Shown here: piece by piece, positions 11,578 through 24,510 of the stretch
How the letters are laid out: each line of letters opens with the position of its first letter
Numbering within the stretch: position 1 is the first letter of the stretch
NCBI GenBank assembly: GCA_030141605.1
Contig: JAQGDQ010000908.1
Coordinates: 1 to 64,000 of the forward strand
DNA from: Tubiluchus corallicola
Lineage: Eukaryota; Priapulida; Priapulimorpha; Priapulimorphida; Tubiluchidae
Direction: 5' to 3'
DNA: 64,000 nucleotides
Made by a program: the position numbers and the translations under genes
Notes under the pieces: generated by a model
Databases searched by the model: none
Told to the model about the DNA's origin: nothing
What the model saw: only the letters and a program-made list of their open reading frames with translations

Positions 11578-12090
11578 TGTTACCCTCAACAATTAAAATC
11601 AGTACAATCGCTATGAGGCAATTAATTCCAAGTAGTTAATTACCCGACTACAGGAGCTTCGATTGGGCCGATCGGGCAGCGATGTGTTCCCACACGACCT
11701 CAAGCCACGAAATACGCGTTGTGATGTAAATCTGTATCTTCCTAGTTTACAAGCTGGACTCTGCAATAAGCCGCTTCAATGTGAATAACCTTTGGTAAAA
11801 ATTCGTGTTACAGATAGCGTCTTTACGACTATGCACTTAAGAATTTCTCGATCTTATCAATTAACTCGAACAAGCAAGTAACAATGAAGCACAAGTTTAT
11901 TGATCGATTACTTATTAACTAAATGATTGACAATGTTGTTTAAAAATTACAGTATTGATTTCTTATACGCTTGTGGCGTTTACAAATAGTATCTATAGAT
12001 TACGACTGAACAATTACAATTCCACACAATACGTTATTCATCCGTTACTTGACAATCTTCGTTTTATACAACCAGTACTATTTAGTAACA
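11578..12090 (-). repeat. Probable 5' LTR of the 9-12 kb retrotransposon
   Basis: A 513-bp segment bounded by TGTTAC and GTAACA, a perfect 6-bp inverted terminal repeat of the TG...CA type. It directly adjoins the primer site. On the minus strand it contains an AATAAA signal (TTTATT at 11896-11901). The second LTR is absent because the element is truncated, so the right boundary rests on the terminal inversion only. Confidence 0.5.
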
Positions 12091-15000
12091 GTACACATGT
12101 GTTATTCAACTATTACTAAGTAGAATGTAATGCTACTTAACTTGTGGACTGGCCAGTCTTATTGCGACTGAAATTGGCCAGATCCGAACTCTATTCTAGA
12201 CGTTCTAAGCACCAGTGGTTGTGGTGTGTCCAACGACGCAGAAGTTTCCTCTATGCGGAGCTATAGTAAAACAATCTCCTACCTCAAGAGTCTTTTTGCA
12301 ACAGACCTCTTCGTCTTCACGTCACGACTGTAATGGCCCGTGCATACAGGGGTAGACCATTGGGGCCAATTAATGGTAGTCGCTGCTAAGTTCGATCAGT
12401 TCCTTGCAGGTGCGTCGTGCACCCAAAAAAATTGGGGGGGGGGCGACTATAATGGCGGATTTTAACTGTTTAAATTTGAATTTTAAATTTTGAAAAAAAA
12501 TAAACAGTATTTTGCATGCAAGAAAAACGATTTATTTAACATGGCATTTAACTTAAAGCTATAGCAACGGAAACTTAATTAAAATTAAAAATTAAATTAA
12601 AATTTAATTAAGTATTTATCAGCTGTCAGGAATCCGATGCAGAACTATCGACGCAGATTGGAATCGACGTTACAGTAGATACAGACGCCGTAGAACCTGT
12701 GTCGGGAACACGGTTGGACTTGAAAAATGAAGTCAGATTGGACTGCCTTGACATCGTTTAAGAAATATAGCTAAAATCGCAGCGAAAATTAGCAAAGATT
12801 TTCCTAGCAGCAGAAAAATGATGAAATGTGCTCAAAATCACGCCATTTTATGCAGCAAACTCGTGGGAAAGAGTCACTAAGGAGTAGCAAAGAGTCGTTA
12901 ATGTCCAATCAAGAGGTGGCTGAGCCGTGGCTCATCAGTTGGTATCTCCCAAACCGACTCTCTGGTACTAGGCTAGCTCAACATGACTTCAATGTTTGCA
13001 TTGTTTTTGCTCTATTATTTCACTTATTCTCTATTATAACACACTGCTGAACGAAGCTCGAGTGCTAACTGAGCTGTTTTGTTAACTAACAGTCTTTTGT
13101 GCAAAGACGCTAATGCTACTCAACGAGCTGTTAACTGTTCCTGCCTGCCTCCTGAATAGATAGATTACAGGCAAACAAATTAACTACATCCTGGCTTTCA
13201 GGTAAACACATACTCATGCTCATACTGTTCGCATTTATGGAGCGCTGGCCGCGTGTCAAAAAGTCGGAAATAAATTTGCTTACTGGTCTCATTACGAGCC
13301 GCTGACGCCCTTCAAATTTTTGACATTTTCTAAAACGACGCCACTGGTTCCTTGGCCGAGCTAGGGTCACTAACCGACTGCCCACTAAAGGAAACAGACA
13401 ATAGCTGAGCGTAGGCAGACTCTACGGGGGCTCTACCTAAACAGCATGGATTCTTTTGTGGTGTGATGAATGAAAAACAGGCTTTCCATCTATACCCCAA
13501 AAACCAAACTGTAACCAGTCGAATAAATGACAAAATATTACGTTTAACGACACAAACAAAAACAGTTGTATAATTGAGCCTTCTGTAAACAATGGAAATT
13601 AGTAATAAGCAAAAGTAAATCTGAAAACGCTACTAAACAGCATGGCATGAAATAAATGCAATGACAAAACATACAAAAATCATACAGTTTTCCTAACTAT
13701 TTAAAGGGTTCCTACTTACTCTACCAGCCGCCCCAAAATGCGTACGCTAGCATAATATCTTCTCCAGACAAATGTAGCTTGTTGTCATAGTCCTTTAGAA
13801 CGACTAGAGTATGGTTCATATTTCATCTGATAGGTTCTCGACTCCCACAGTAGCGACTCAAAAAGTCTGAGAGAAACGTAGCTAAATGTTTCAATGTAAG
13901 TCAAAAGGGTGACGTGTGAACGTAGCTGTAGGCACACATGTGTTCGGAAATTCACATCAAAACAAGTTCTCCCTCTGGCGCCAATTAACGATAAAGTAAA
14001 TAAACAGGCACCTTTGCCTTCCGGTTTATTGGCATAAAGTTCCTACCCGGGCGGTGACGACTTTTCCGTCCCATGCGATGGACTATCGAGCTGGGCACCT
14101 TTCCAACTGCACGACGGTGCTCTCACATGATCCGAAACGACATCTTCCCGGCATGGTAAGATCAGCCAAGCCATATAAACCAATGAGTGGACATCTTCCA
14201 CCACCACAAATAGATCATTAGCTTTTCAAACGTCAGCTAATGGACGATCAGGTAAAACGCAAAAACGCAATTTAACCAACCAAACTCAAGTTGCATATCT
14301 CGTGTCCGTGAAATCTGTGTCATGAACGTACAGAAATCCATGCATTTGGCTTCAATCCGATTAAATGCACAAACGTACAGTTACACGTTTAACCCAACCC
14401 CGGGGGGGGGGGGGACTAACATTCCCTAAACTAACAAATAGTACCTAGTTGATCATAACAATCTAGAAACAATTTACACTCAGTGAACATAAGTAAAGAA
14501 AAGCTGATGTCAAAATACGAAAATAAAGCTTAATGTTTATCTGCAAGTTAAAGTACGGCTTAATGATTTATTCTGGGTCATTACAACGAGAGCCACACGT
14601 CAACAACCCAAGAAACTCTCTTTGCGCACGCTTTTGAATCCAATGTCAGATGATATGACATTTTCAGTGACTCGTTGAGACGCCACCTAACTTGACCATA
14701 ACCCTGACACATCCGTCGTCATTGGGACAAGGCTCTTATTGACCGTGTTCCAATGACATATAGCCTTACTCCAGGCTGTCATTCCTAACTGTTAAATTGG
14801 GTTGGTGATACTCGTGCCTCTCTGAAATTTGCTTATAGGCAATAGCCCTGACCAATGGCTATTTTAACTAGGAAGTGGTTTACTGTGGTACTAGGTTATA
14901 AATGGTTTTATTATTAGCTAGCTGAAACAATATAGCCCTTCCAGTTTTACAGAGTTCAAACTGTTGTTATCTGATTTCTAGATTCTGATTCTAACTATAA

Positions 15001-15825
15001 GTTTTACATAATCTTCCAAACTCTGATCCTTTATGCATTAAATTCAAGGTACAAGCTGGGTGAGTCATCATTGCTGAACGGAACAATCTTCGTTCAGAGG
15101 CTAATCAATTTTAACTGATCTAGATTCTAATTTATAATGAGCAATTCGATATTTGAAAATAAATTCATAACATTACTATTACTTTACCTTAACCTAATAA
15201 TCTCTTGCAATTTTACAGTCTCTGTGTACTTAAGAGGATGCGTGTATGTAAGAGGATGGTGATTTAAATGTCTGCTGTGTGCGATAAAAGCTGCCGCGGA
15301 GTAGAAAACTGGCAATGGTAGTTCTAATGCTCCTTGTTTACAGTTTGATCTTTGCGTGAAACTGTGTGGAATAAGCACTTAATTAATGCTGACGAAATCT
15401 AGAACTTGTAAAATTACTTTGATTGATGGTTTAACTGGATAAGTTCTACTATATTACGATGCTGAATATGTAAGTACACCTAAATGGAGTTAACTACCTT
15501 TACGTCAGTTATTTGCACTTTTTTGCTTAAGCATTTGTACATTAGTTTGAAAATTGGGGATTTTGTGACGTTAAAGTTTAATATAAATACTTTACTTCCA
15601 ACTGACAATAGAGCAATGATGAATAATGAATTCACAAGAGATCTGAGTGAAGCAAAATAAACAAAAATTATGTATCATGTATGTCATATATATATAGCAA
15701 TTGTTTCGTACCAATGAGTACATAATTAGCTATTTATAACGATAAATCAGTTGCATATGGATTAGCAGCACTGCATAAATAATTTCGGTGGAATCTTATA
15801 TAAATATATATATAAATATATATAA
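12091..15825. other. Intergenic, transposon-like debris, no gene
   Basis: No coding region is supported. GC-richer stretches at 12.1-12.4 and 13.1-14.3 kb look like old transposon sequence. A minus-strand TGGCGCCAGAGGGAGAAC at about 13966-13983 resembles a retroviral-type primer site, and a CAATAAA lies about 40 bases upstream of it. No LTR ends or gag could be found. G runs occur near 12437 and 14402. The rest is AT-rich with short (TA)n near 15690 and 15800. Confidence 0.4.
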
Positions 15826-15897
15826 GCAACATGCTGTGGGTTCTTTGGGTGGTGTGGTGTGAAAGGTGTGATACGGGGTGATTGGTATGGTGTGATG
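15826..15897 (+). repeat. 72-bp exact repeat, copy 1 (GGTGTG-rich)
   Basis: Identical over 72 bases to 16944-17015, 1118 bases away in the same orientation. It lies directly next to a TATA-rich patch and is otherwise isolated here, whereas copy 2 sits inside a longer GGTGTGG tract. This suggests recent copying or gene conversion from the longer tract. Confidence 0.85.
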
Positions 15898-16854
15898 GAT
15901 ATATATATATACATACATACATATGAGTGTACTATCCTAAAAACTGTCCCATCTCAGATAAATGTGCTTATGTGTTTATTAATGCCCTGTTTATTTTTCC
16001 CAGGCTATTTTGTTTTCCTTCGGCAAGTTTTTACCTACACAGAGAAAACCCTAACCCTAACCTTAAACCTAACTCTACACTTGCGAAAAAATAAGCAAAC
16101 TTTTGGAAAGAGGAGGACTGCAAGGTGTGAAGGTTTGGCTAGGAGAGATGTCCAGTTGACAAAACAGAAGAAGTGTGTATTGAAGTTATTTTTAAACCCA
16201 CTGTGCTGCACTCTATTTGAAGCATCCATTGTTTTTGAGATCGAGAAATTACGTGGCAGTTTCAGGCATTGTCATCACCCACTACTCTACTGTTTTATAG
16301 ATTACACATTGCGTAGGCTATATCTGTTAGCCCATCAATGACTGGGATGCAAAAAAAACAAAATTATTTAGAATATTCCACCTTATTGATCATTGGTAGA
16401 TTGGTCCAATTTATGACTTCATATGCTTCCTAGTTGGATTTTTAGATTAACGCTCATCGAGTGGCAATTTTGAAAGCCCTTGACCATGAATGACCTTGAA
16501 ATGTCATTTTTCTGACAGGCCACATGCACTTTTATATTAACTATTTATACACATTCCTTAAATGCTTCTTAGTTGAGTTATTTTGACTTTAGTGACTTCG
16601 GTGGCTATTTTGAATTTAAAGCCCCATAACTTTCCTTCCAGAAGAGGACTTGAGGGAATTTTTAATATCCTTTGCTGGACGACTTTCTCGGGGTATGCCA
16701 AAAATTCAGCCGTACGCTATATTGTCTGGTCACACGTTTTCAGCTTTGTAAGAAATGTTTTACTATGCTGCTGTGTTGAAGATATAACACAGATACTGCG
16801 ATATAACAGTGTTGTCAATGTCATCATCTTCGTCATCATGTTAATGGTGTGATG
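15898..16854. other. Intergenic, no gene recognised
   Basis: It contains a short telomere-like run, CCCTAACCCTAACC, at about 16049 that decays into CCTTAAACC. This is too short for an interstitial telomeric array. The open frames here are short and without recognisable domains. Confidence 0.5.
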
Positions 16855-17060
16855 TGATGGTTTTAATGTGGTGTGGTGTGGTGTGGTGCAGTGCGGGTGA
16901 TGAATGCAGTGAGGGTTGTTGTTGCGGATGGGCAAGGTGTGGTGCAACATGCTGTGGGTTCTTTGGGTGGTGTGGTGTGAAAGGTGTGATACGGGGTGAT
17001 TGGTATGGTGTGATGTGGTGGGCGTGGTATTGTGTGTGTTTGGTTTGGAGTGAGCTGCAT
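16855..17060 (+). repeat. GGTGTGG low-complexity tract with 72-bp copy 2
   Basis: About 200 bases of degenerate GGTGTGG/GATG repeat. Bases 16944-17015 are identical to 15826-15897. Similar G/T-rich tracts occur at 37500-37625, and the complementary CACACCA type at 50988-51140, so this composition recurs across the window. Confidence 0.8.
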
Positions 17061-18057
17061 GATGTGGTGGCGCGTTGTGTGTGTTGTTGTGTAGTAGCCT
17101 TAAATATGTGTGGGTATTTTTCATTATAGTTTAGCTATAAAATACATATTTGTACATAATGTAGAAAAGTCAGAATTGTATCTGTAGAACTGTAGCTGAT
17201 CCTATAGTATGGTGAATAGTGGAACTACCCATTCATAGAAGGAATAGAAGAATTTCACCCATCTATTCACTACCCAGCTTTGGTGTTGTTCAACTTTGGT
17301 CGTGAAATTATATTGGAACATATACTTGGACCAGTTTTGGTATTTCCTTCAGAACTCGGTGCTCTAAGCAAAGCAATTTGGCCTTTACAGACTTAATTAT
17401 AGTACGATTATCATTTGTAATAAAAGCGTTTGAATTAAGTCCATTAATGGCAAAAACTTTTTAAAACGATTTTTCAGAATTAATTTACCAAAAAAAATTT
17501 AAAAAACATTTTTACCTGTTTTTTAACCAAACGATATCACTACTGTAAAATTGACAGTTGTGCCGGTTCAAGATATGGAACAATAACTGGCGGTTCAGAT
17601 GTCAAAAAGTCAAATGTTATATACTTGTTAGCATGTCAAAAATAGTTCACGAACTAACAGATTAGTTGTGCTGTGATCTAAGGTAGTGTATCTGTGATAA
17701 AGCGATTTTTCCTAGTGTTGATGTGCTGCATTGATTACTTAAGTCTTCATGACAAAGAGGTTATAACTCGACTGTTGCTTTCAGCTTTGAAACTTGAAGG
17801 TTCTATGTACAACATGTTAATCACATAATAACCAATGTTAGAGACAGCAGTGCTGTCGTTAAATTGTCAGACAGTAACGTTGAACCTGTTGCTGTTGAGT
17901 ATCGCAAATCGCTTCTACTGCTGCTCAACACCCCCCCCCCCATTCACATTCTAGTTTAAAGCTGAAACTCTCTGCTTATTAACATGTTTCCAAACGCTAA
18001 TTAGAAATGCTGATGCTCAAAATATGATACTGATAACAATAATTTTACATTTTGCAG
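17061..18057. other. Intergenic or intron upstream of DUF268 gene
   Basis: AT-rich, no coding region recognised, with a run of about 11 C at 17931. The final bases TTTTACATTTTGCAG form a good splice acceptor into the DUF268 exon, so part of this is probably intron. I could not pick out the upstream exon. Confidence 0.5.
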
Positions 18058-19051
18058 ATTTACAAAGGGAGCATACATTTTGACAGCATTTGCACTTGCG
18101 ATCACAATGTCTATTGGAGTGATAAAAAATTTTGATTTTGACACCGAGACATTTGAAATTCGCACTAATGAATCCATTATTATAACCAAAAGTAACAGTG
18201 AATGTGGCGAAGCTTGTGATATAAACGCTGAAAATTTTAAAATGTCTCAAGGCCTAAATTACCCTTTGTTACACAAAAGTTTCCACTGCGGATTTCTTAT
18301 GCAAAGGTTGTTTTTAGAAAGGCCAGCAAAGCAGTGGCCACCACCCCGTGAACCACCACCTTCGTTACTTGATGAATTCACAATGCATGGAGCAATGCCT
18401 GTGTTGAAATACAGGTATTTTGCCCAGAAGAGAAAGAATAGTCGACATTATTTTAACGTTGAATTCATTTCAAAATTACAGAAGAAGGCACTAAAGGGTG
18501 AAAACGTTTCTTCCTATGGCATGAAAGGCTTCAAGTTGCTAACTGAAGCTTTAAATGTTTTTAGAGAGGTCATTGAAAGTAAAGATGTTTTAGTAATTGG
18601 TACAGTGAAACCTTGGGTTGAAGCATTACTGCTTAATGCAAACGTAGGTCATATAACAACTATAGACTATAATGAAGACACTTCAACACATCCAAACATT
18701 ACACTTATAGCACCTTGGAAATTAGCGGCACAATATCTTCATGAACCCAAGCCTCTTTTTGATTTTGGCGTCAGTTACTCCTCACTGGAACACAGCGGTT
18801 TAGGTCGCTATGGAGACAACCTAAATCCAGCAGGTGATCTTGAAGCTATGGCTCAAGCTTGGTGTTTGATAAAGCCAAAAGGTATCTTCATACTGAATGT
18901 TGAACATGACAAGGGTAAAAATTATTTAGTATGGAACGCTCATCGTGTATATGGAGATGAAAGGCTGAAACACCTGACTGCAAACTGGAATGTTACCACG
19001 TTACTGCAGGAAGAAAGGCATGTGTTACGAATCATGCAAAAGGTTGAATGA
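18058..19051 (+). CDS. DUF268 family protein, type II membrane
   Basis: The frame is open from the splice acceptor TTTTGCAG at 18050-18057 to the stop TGA at 19049-19051, about 331 codons. The C-terminal two thirds match the DUF268 family: DVLVIGTVKPWVEALLL, then VGHITTIDYNE, SYSSLEHSGLGRYGDNLNP, GDLEAMAQAWCLIKPKG and NAHRVYGDERLKHLTANW. The order (GxxxPWxE loop, acidic strand end, hydrophobic SYSSxEHSG) resembles a methyltransferase-like Rossmann fold, but the activity is unknown. Before it lies a basic RFTKGA and a hydrophobic helix, YILTAFALAITMSIGVI, a type II signal anchor. The first in-frame ATG (18107) falls inside that helix. I therefore take the true start to lie in an upstream exon joined in phase 2. 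AATAAA at 19595-19600 could end the transcript. Confidence 0.85.
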
Positions 19052-20514
19052 GATGCGTGAAAGCAACAAAATACAATATTCACAGTAATAATATATAAAC
19101 AGCATGTGTGTGCTGTCACGAACATGTGTAATATATAATTACATATACTAAAATGTGTCACAGATTACCGTGACTGAGTTCAACTCTGCTCCTAGACTTT
19201 TTTGTTTTCTGTTTTGCAAACTAGTTTATTCCGGTCCCTACAACTTTTGAAAATCTACACAGAGTCCTTCAGGCTGTATTTTTAAATTAGGTTAACCTTG
19301 AATTATTTATACAGGCTTCATTCTAAAGTTATAAATTCCTTCGTCACCCTTGTACAGGTGACCATTTGACGCTTGCTATTACTATAAGCAAACGTCATAT
19401 GATCCGCCTAATTCGCTAGGTTATTTTTTCTTTTCCACAGTTTTTTTATAGTTATGTGCTGATTTGCGCGTCATATATCTAGCATTAGTGCTCTGTGCTT
19501 ATTGCATTAACTATGTGATAAAAGTGAATAATTATCCTAAGTTCCTAAGTTCCTAAGATTGGTTTTCCTAAGTTCTATTTAATGTTATAGCTGCAATAAA
19601 AAGTAATAATGTAAATGCGCCAAATCATGTAAGTTGCCATGTGCTAAATCATGTAAATAAATTATATTTTGGGTGGTCACTTCTTTTAATCCAATAGTTG
19701 TATGGTTTTTCTTACAAAGTCATGAATAAATCTAAAATGCATATTTCAATAACTACAAAATATTTTAATTAACAACTCGTAGACGTAAGCGTTGTGCATC
19801 ATTTTCTATAAAAACAAAAAAGTTAGACTATATAGATTTCTACGCACTTTTCTGGTTTATAATCAATAAATTTAAAACCAGGCCGATCTCTCTCCCACAA
19901 ACTTCTGAAAAAATTGTTTACAAAATGTTTTGTTTTTCTCAATGATCGGGTTAAGCTTTTATTTACTCTTGAGTGCTCACTATCGAAAGACGAGCCTACT
20001 AAATTCAAATTGTTGTGGAGCTGCCAATTTCTTGCTTATTAAAGAAAAAAACAACTCTTGGTCAATTATTGTATTTTAATTATAAACTTGAAAATAATAA
20101 AATTACCACAGGATATTTCCGCATAAAATGCCTTGCTTAAGAATGCAAAATAAACTCAAATAAATCAGTTTTGTCTTCTGCCAAACAAACCTCGCTGCGG
20201 TGAGAGGGCATATTGAAAGAAAATGGCGCAATTAGTCTGGAAGACAGAGTGAAGACTTAATTGGAGAAAAACTAAGAAAAGCACGCCCATTTCAGGCAAC
20301 TTAGCCTGACGAGCAGTTTAGGCTGCTGTACACTTGTGCGATCCTACATGTATTTTATTGATCGCCTGCTTGCTATAGCCTAAGAGAACTGTCTGCTGTA
20401 GACAAATTACAAGACAAACTAAAGTCGTCTCATCTTTTATTATGAGTTTCTCTTTAAAAACGGAGTAGACTAGAGGTCAAAGTGTGTCAGAGTTTGTGTG
20501 TAATTGTTTCTTTA
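19052..20514. other. 3' UTR and intergenic
   Basis: The first ~550 bases are the probable 3' UTR of the DUF268 gene up to AATAAA at 19595. Beyond that only AT-rich sequence with short random open frames is seen. Confidence 0.5.
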
Positions 20515-21420
20515 CATTTGAAATTTTCTGCTTTGTGGATTTCACACAAACGATATTACAGTGCAAACACTTCGGTTTCTGAAAGTTTTTTCTCTTTTTT
20601 TCATCAAAAATCGATTTTCAATTTAACTAAAGGCATTTAGGGTATGCAAATGCATTTCATATGTAATTTTACAAGAAAGCCCATGGAATAGTGTGAGGAG
20701 TAGAACCTACAAAGCTATCAAAGATAATGTTATCGTTGCTTAGAGGGAGCAGTTTTTCATGAATCTATGCAAAGTGCAGGAAGCTCTTAAGGAAGTGAAT
20801 GAGTTTTTTAAATATTAAAATAACCCCAAAAGAGTGTTAAAACGGATTCACGTCAATAATTCCAGCAGTAGTAACATCTGTAACCACTCAGTTTACGACA
20901 CTGACACCTGAAATAGGATTTAAGAAACTGGGCTGGAAGAGTGATCACTGGGATAGAAGTCAGAGGAATAGGAGCCGTGAATATCTCAAAGTTGCCGACC
21001 CAAATATGATCGTGTTGTGTTAAACCATTTTTCTAATTTGATGTATTGTTTTCTAGACAGAAACAAAAAACAGATGAATTAAAATAGGCGCATTAGAGTA
21101 ATTTTACATGATTTTTACTCAAGAGTATTTACAATGACGACATGAAAGAAATAGTGTTAAATATTTTTAGTATACAATAGATATATCTATTACATTATGA
21201 AGATCTAACTACATTTTAGAGTAACTGAATAGTAAATGATAATAAAAGTGTCCACAAAAACATTATTCTTTCCCTTATATTACAATATTAAAACAATAAT
21301 ATACCGTGTTCTTGGCAAAGACATAAATTTAAGATTCTACATTATGACCAAAATTGCACCTGCTGCCTGCGAAAAACCTTTGCTGACTTGAGCTTTGTCT
21401 CAAGTTCATAATTTTGCTAT
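20515..21420 (+). repeat. Dispersed repeat, copy 1 (blocks A-B-C)
   Basis: Three blocks recur 11-14 kb downstream in the same orientation. Block A (20515-20790) has its partner at 34690-34945, sharing GATTTCACACAA, ACAGTGCAAACAC and TGTGTGAGGAGTAGAA. Block B (20930-21035) has its partner at 32105-32236. Block C (21060-21420) has its partner at 34108-34410, sharing CTAACTACATTTTAG. The copies are clearly diverged, so this is an old non-coding repeat of unknown type. Confidence 0.7.
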
Positions 21421-22884
21421 TGCTGAATTTTCCATGCTTGATTACCCAGGGACATGACCTGGCCACGTCCATTTTTCATCCACGACCATGACCGCATACC
21501 ACATATGTATGCAGTAATATAAGCTTCTAGTCCTAAACTCTAAGTGGTGTTGAGTTTCGCCCTAAAGTTCGCATTTTGGATCCTGCTGCTGTGACCTATA
21601 CAGTTTTGTGTTTATCTGTTTTAGGTGCTGGCCCTGCAAGTTTCGTGATTCTAGGTCTTTCGTGATTCTAGGAGTTGTTGACTAGACTTCATTTTAACAC
21701 TTTAGATCATGTCACACGCCCAATTTTCGAAAAACACTCAATGCACATCTACACCCATATGTGTAAATTTTCGCATTTACCAAGTTTGTCCTAATTTTAC
21801 ATGTCCTTCTGCATTTGTGCTCCTAACTCGCAACTTTCCTAGGCTCCAATTTCCAAAAAATAGTTAGTGCACATCTACCCCACAGGACCCGTGTGAAAAC
21901 AAATTTTTATTAAACTCAAAGCCCTATGAGGAGACTCACCGATGTCCTGTGTCCTTGACCCTTTCGCCTGAGGTTATCGTACCACTGCCTGTCCTCCACC
22001 CTCAAGTGGCTACCCACCTTGCTTGGTGAGACTAGGTAATACCGCTTAGGAGTTATTCGCCGTTGTGGCATGCAAATAATAATATTTCTCCTATACGCAG
22101 ACTTTTTAACTTGGTAACTTAGTAATTAGTGATAAAATAATTGTTTAGCTCTTGCTAGACTGTTTTTTCCAGCATAGGTCGATGTAAGCTTGACCAAGGA
22201 GTTTCTCCTTGAAAAACAGTTATCATTTGTCCTGTGATACAGTAATATAACTATGTGCCCTATAGGTTAGTGCAATAACTGTGGTTTGTCATAACATTTT
22301 AATTTATGTGTTAAATAATTAATTTAATTTTTTATTTGCACTGCTAGAAACAGCATGTAAATCTGCAACAACATTATAATAAATTAAAATTATCTTTTTC
22401 TAGCCGTATAAAAGAAAATAGAGATAAAAACTAATTCACTAAATGATCAAGTTTTATCGTATCTATTGTTTTTGTTATTGTCGTCGCCGTCGTTTAATTT
22501 TCATTGTTTTGCCCTGCTGTTTGGAAAAGAAAGGCATCAAATTATTGTATGTCATAAATTTTCATTTCTTAAAGTTTATTACTTCAGAATATACAAAACG
22601 AACACATCATTCTACATAATACATTTTTGTTTTGTAGCAATTATAATTCTTTCAGCAAAAATGGACATCAAACTTATACACGCCTATATAGATTATTACT
22701 GTGTGTTGTTTCAAATTTGTTGAGGTAGCAAACAAGAAAGTACTAAATTTCAAATACAGCCTGCTGTTATAGGTATTCAAAAAATAGGAAAATATTTTTT
22801 ATGTATAAAACTATTTATTTTACGTGGATTGACATACAGTAATATTACTTATTGTAGTGTAATAAATACATTTTAGTTGAGAAC

Positions 22885-22949
<65 letters not shown>

Positions 22950-24510
22950 ACTGGTTATCAATAATATAGTTAAGTAGTTAAAAAAACAAAAGTAATTCGT
23001 TAGTTAACACTTAAAATTGAATACAGAACCGATACCAGAAACAATTATCAATGTACATCATCCTATTAGTTATTCACACTAGAGTGTAATTGCTCAAAAA
23101 TGGTACTTAAATCAAAAATACAAAATTCAAAATAATATAGGTTACAATTGAATATGCAATTACAAGTACAGACAGTTGGCGAAATGGTTAGTAGTAATGT
23201 TGTTATGCAGCAATTTGAAGAGACTGCAAACCGGATGGACCTAAATTTGTGCTGGCCATAGTTTGAAAACTAAAAAAATAATATAATTTTTTATTACAGG
23301 TTTTCAGCAAAAAGTCCCTGGGGCTAATTGCAATGCTTTTTTCAACATAGTCATTTTGTTTACTGTGCGTTTTGCTACCGATTTGATCAGTAGTTGGCGT
23401 GGTCATGGCACATTGCTTTTTGGTGCGCCAATTTGACTCCAGTTGACATGAGACCCTGAACATAATTTTCAACAGCACCAGTGCTAGATTATGACATTTT
23501 GTGGTCCTATGCTAATGACATAGGGAGGCCAACCTCTCAGGGAGCCAACTTATAACTCGCACGTATCCATCTTGAACATTTTGGACTCTTGATATTTAAC
23601 GACACTTACTTTGCTTGAAGTGAACTTATTGCAAAAAGTCGAACTAAAAATGTCCCACTCCGTACAACCACTGATGTAATCCATTGATATTATACAAAAA
23701 TGTCCAGAGTGTTGTCACAGTAAGGAAACAAATTTCCAAAGAAAAATAAACAGGGTCTCAACAACCCATGTTCCGCGCTATTCTGGAACAGTTTTCATGG
23801 TAATACACCATGATGGGCCATTCAAAATTTGTTTCTACTGCAATGCAGATGATAACAATGGTCCATAACATGATAATAACCAAAGTAAACATTTAATACC
23901 TTCATGGTTATGACGCTGCTTAGCCAGTTTCACTCCATGTAAAATGCACCCTAAAATGGCTTTAGGGGAGGGGTGCTCCCAGAAGTGGCAGGTACTAAAG
24001 TAAGCTGCCCTAAGGCAAGAGCCATCATACAAATACATAATTTACAGATAAGAAATAAAAAATGCAATTAGAATTTGACCACAGAGCTCATATGATGGCA
24101 TCCGTAAGTAATTTGTTTGTGATTAGAGCAAAAATCTGTAACATCTTTTGGTAATGTTTTTAAATAACGGATATTGACTAATGGCAGCTTATTACCGGTA
24201 CGGCTCCACCCCCTAAAGCCATATTAGGAAATATGTTGGCAAAGCAGAGTTGTAACTACACCATGTTGTAACCATGTGGGCATTAAATATTTAATTTGTG
24301 TAGTATTATGCAAGTGACTATTGAGATCAATTGCATAGTCCTAGAAGAAAATTGATCTGAAAAAATTGATCATAGTAATCTGTAGTCTATTGCATTGTTA
24401 CTTTAATTACATATTTTCTTAATTCTTTTCCTTGTGCACCAGGGTGACAGTCTAATTTTATCTTTATAAAGAATCTCTGCAGTCTAGGGCATTATTGCCA
24501 TATTTACATA
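21421..24510. other. Intergenic, no gene recognised
   Basis: AT-rich sequence with an (AT)n microsatellite at 22886-22947. Several short motifs (for example AATGCACATCTA near 21740) also occur near 39.95 kb, which hints at more diverged repeat sequence. The short open frames here have no recognisable domain. Confidence 0.5.
22886..22947. repeat. (AT)n microsatellite
   Basis: About 31 uninterrupted AT dinucleotides, flanked by AT-rich unique DNA. Confidence 0.95.

Noticed and set aside
13966-14250. Possible minus-strand LTR with primer site TGGCGCCAGAGGGAGAAC and a CAATAAA upstream
   Set aside because: No TG...CA ends, no second LTR and no gag on the downstream side; the match may be chance.
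16049-16075. Interstitial telomere-like CCCTAA run
   Set aside because: Only about two clean units followed by decayed ones; too short to mean a telomere fusion.
15859-16341. 160-codon plus-strand ORF
   Set aside because: Starts inside the 72-bp G/T repeat and a TATA tract, with no domain or splice support.
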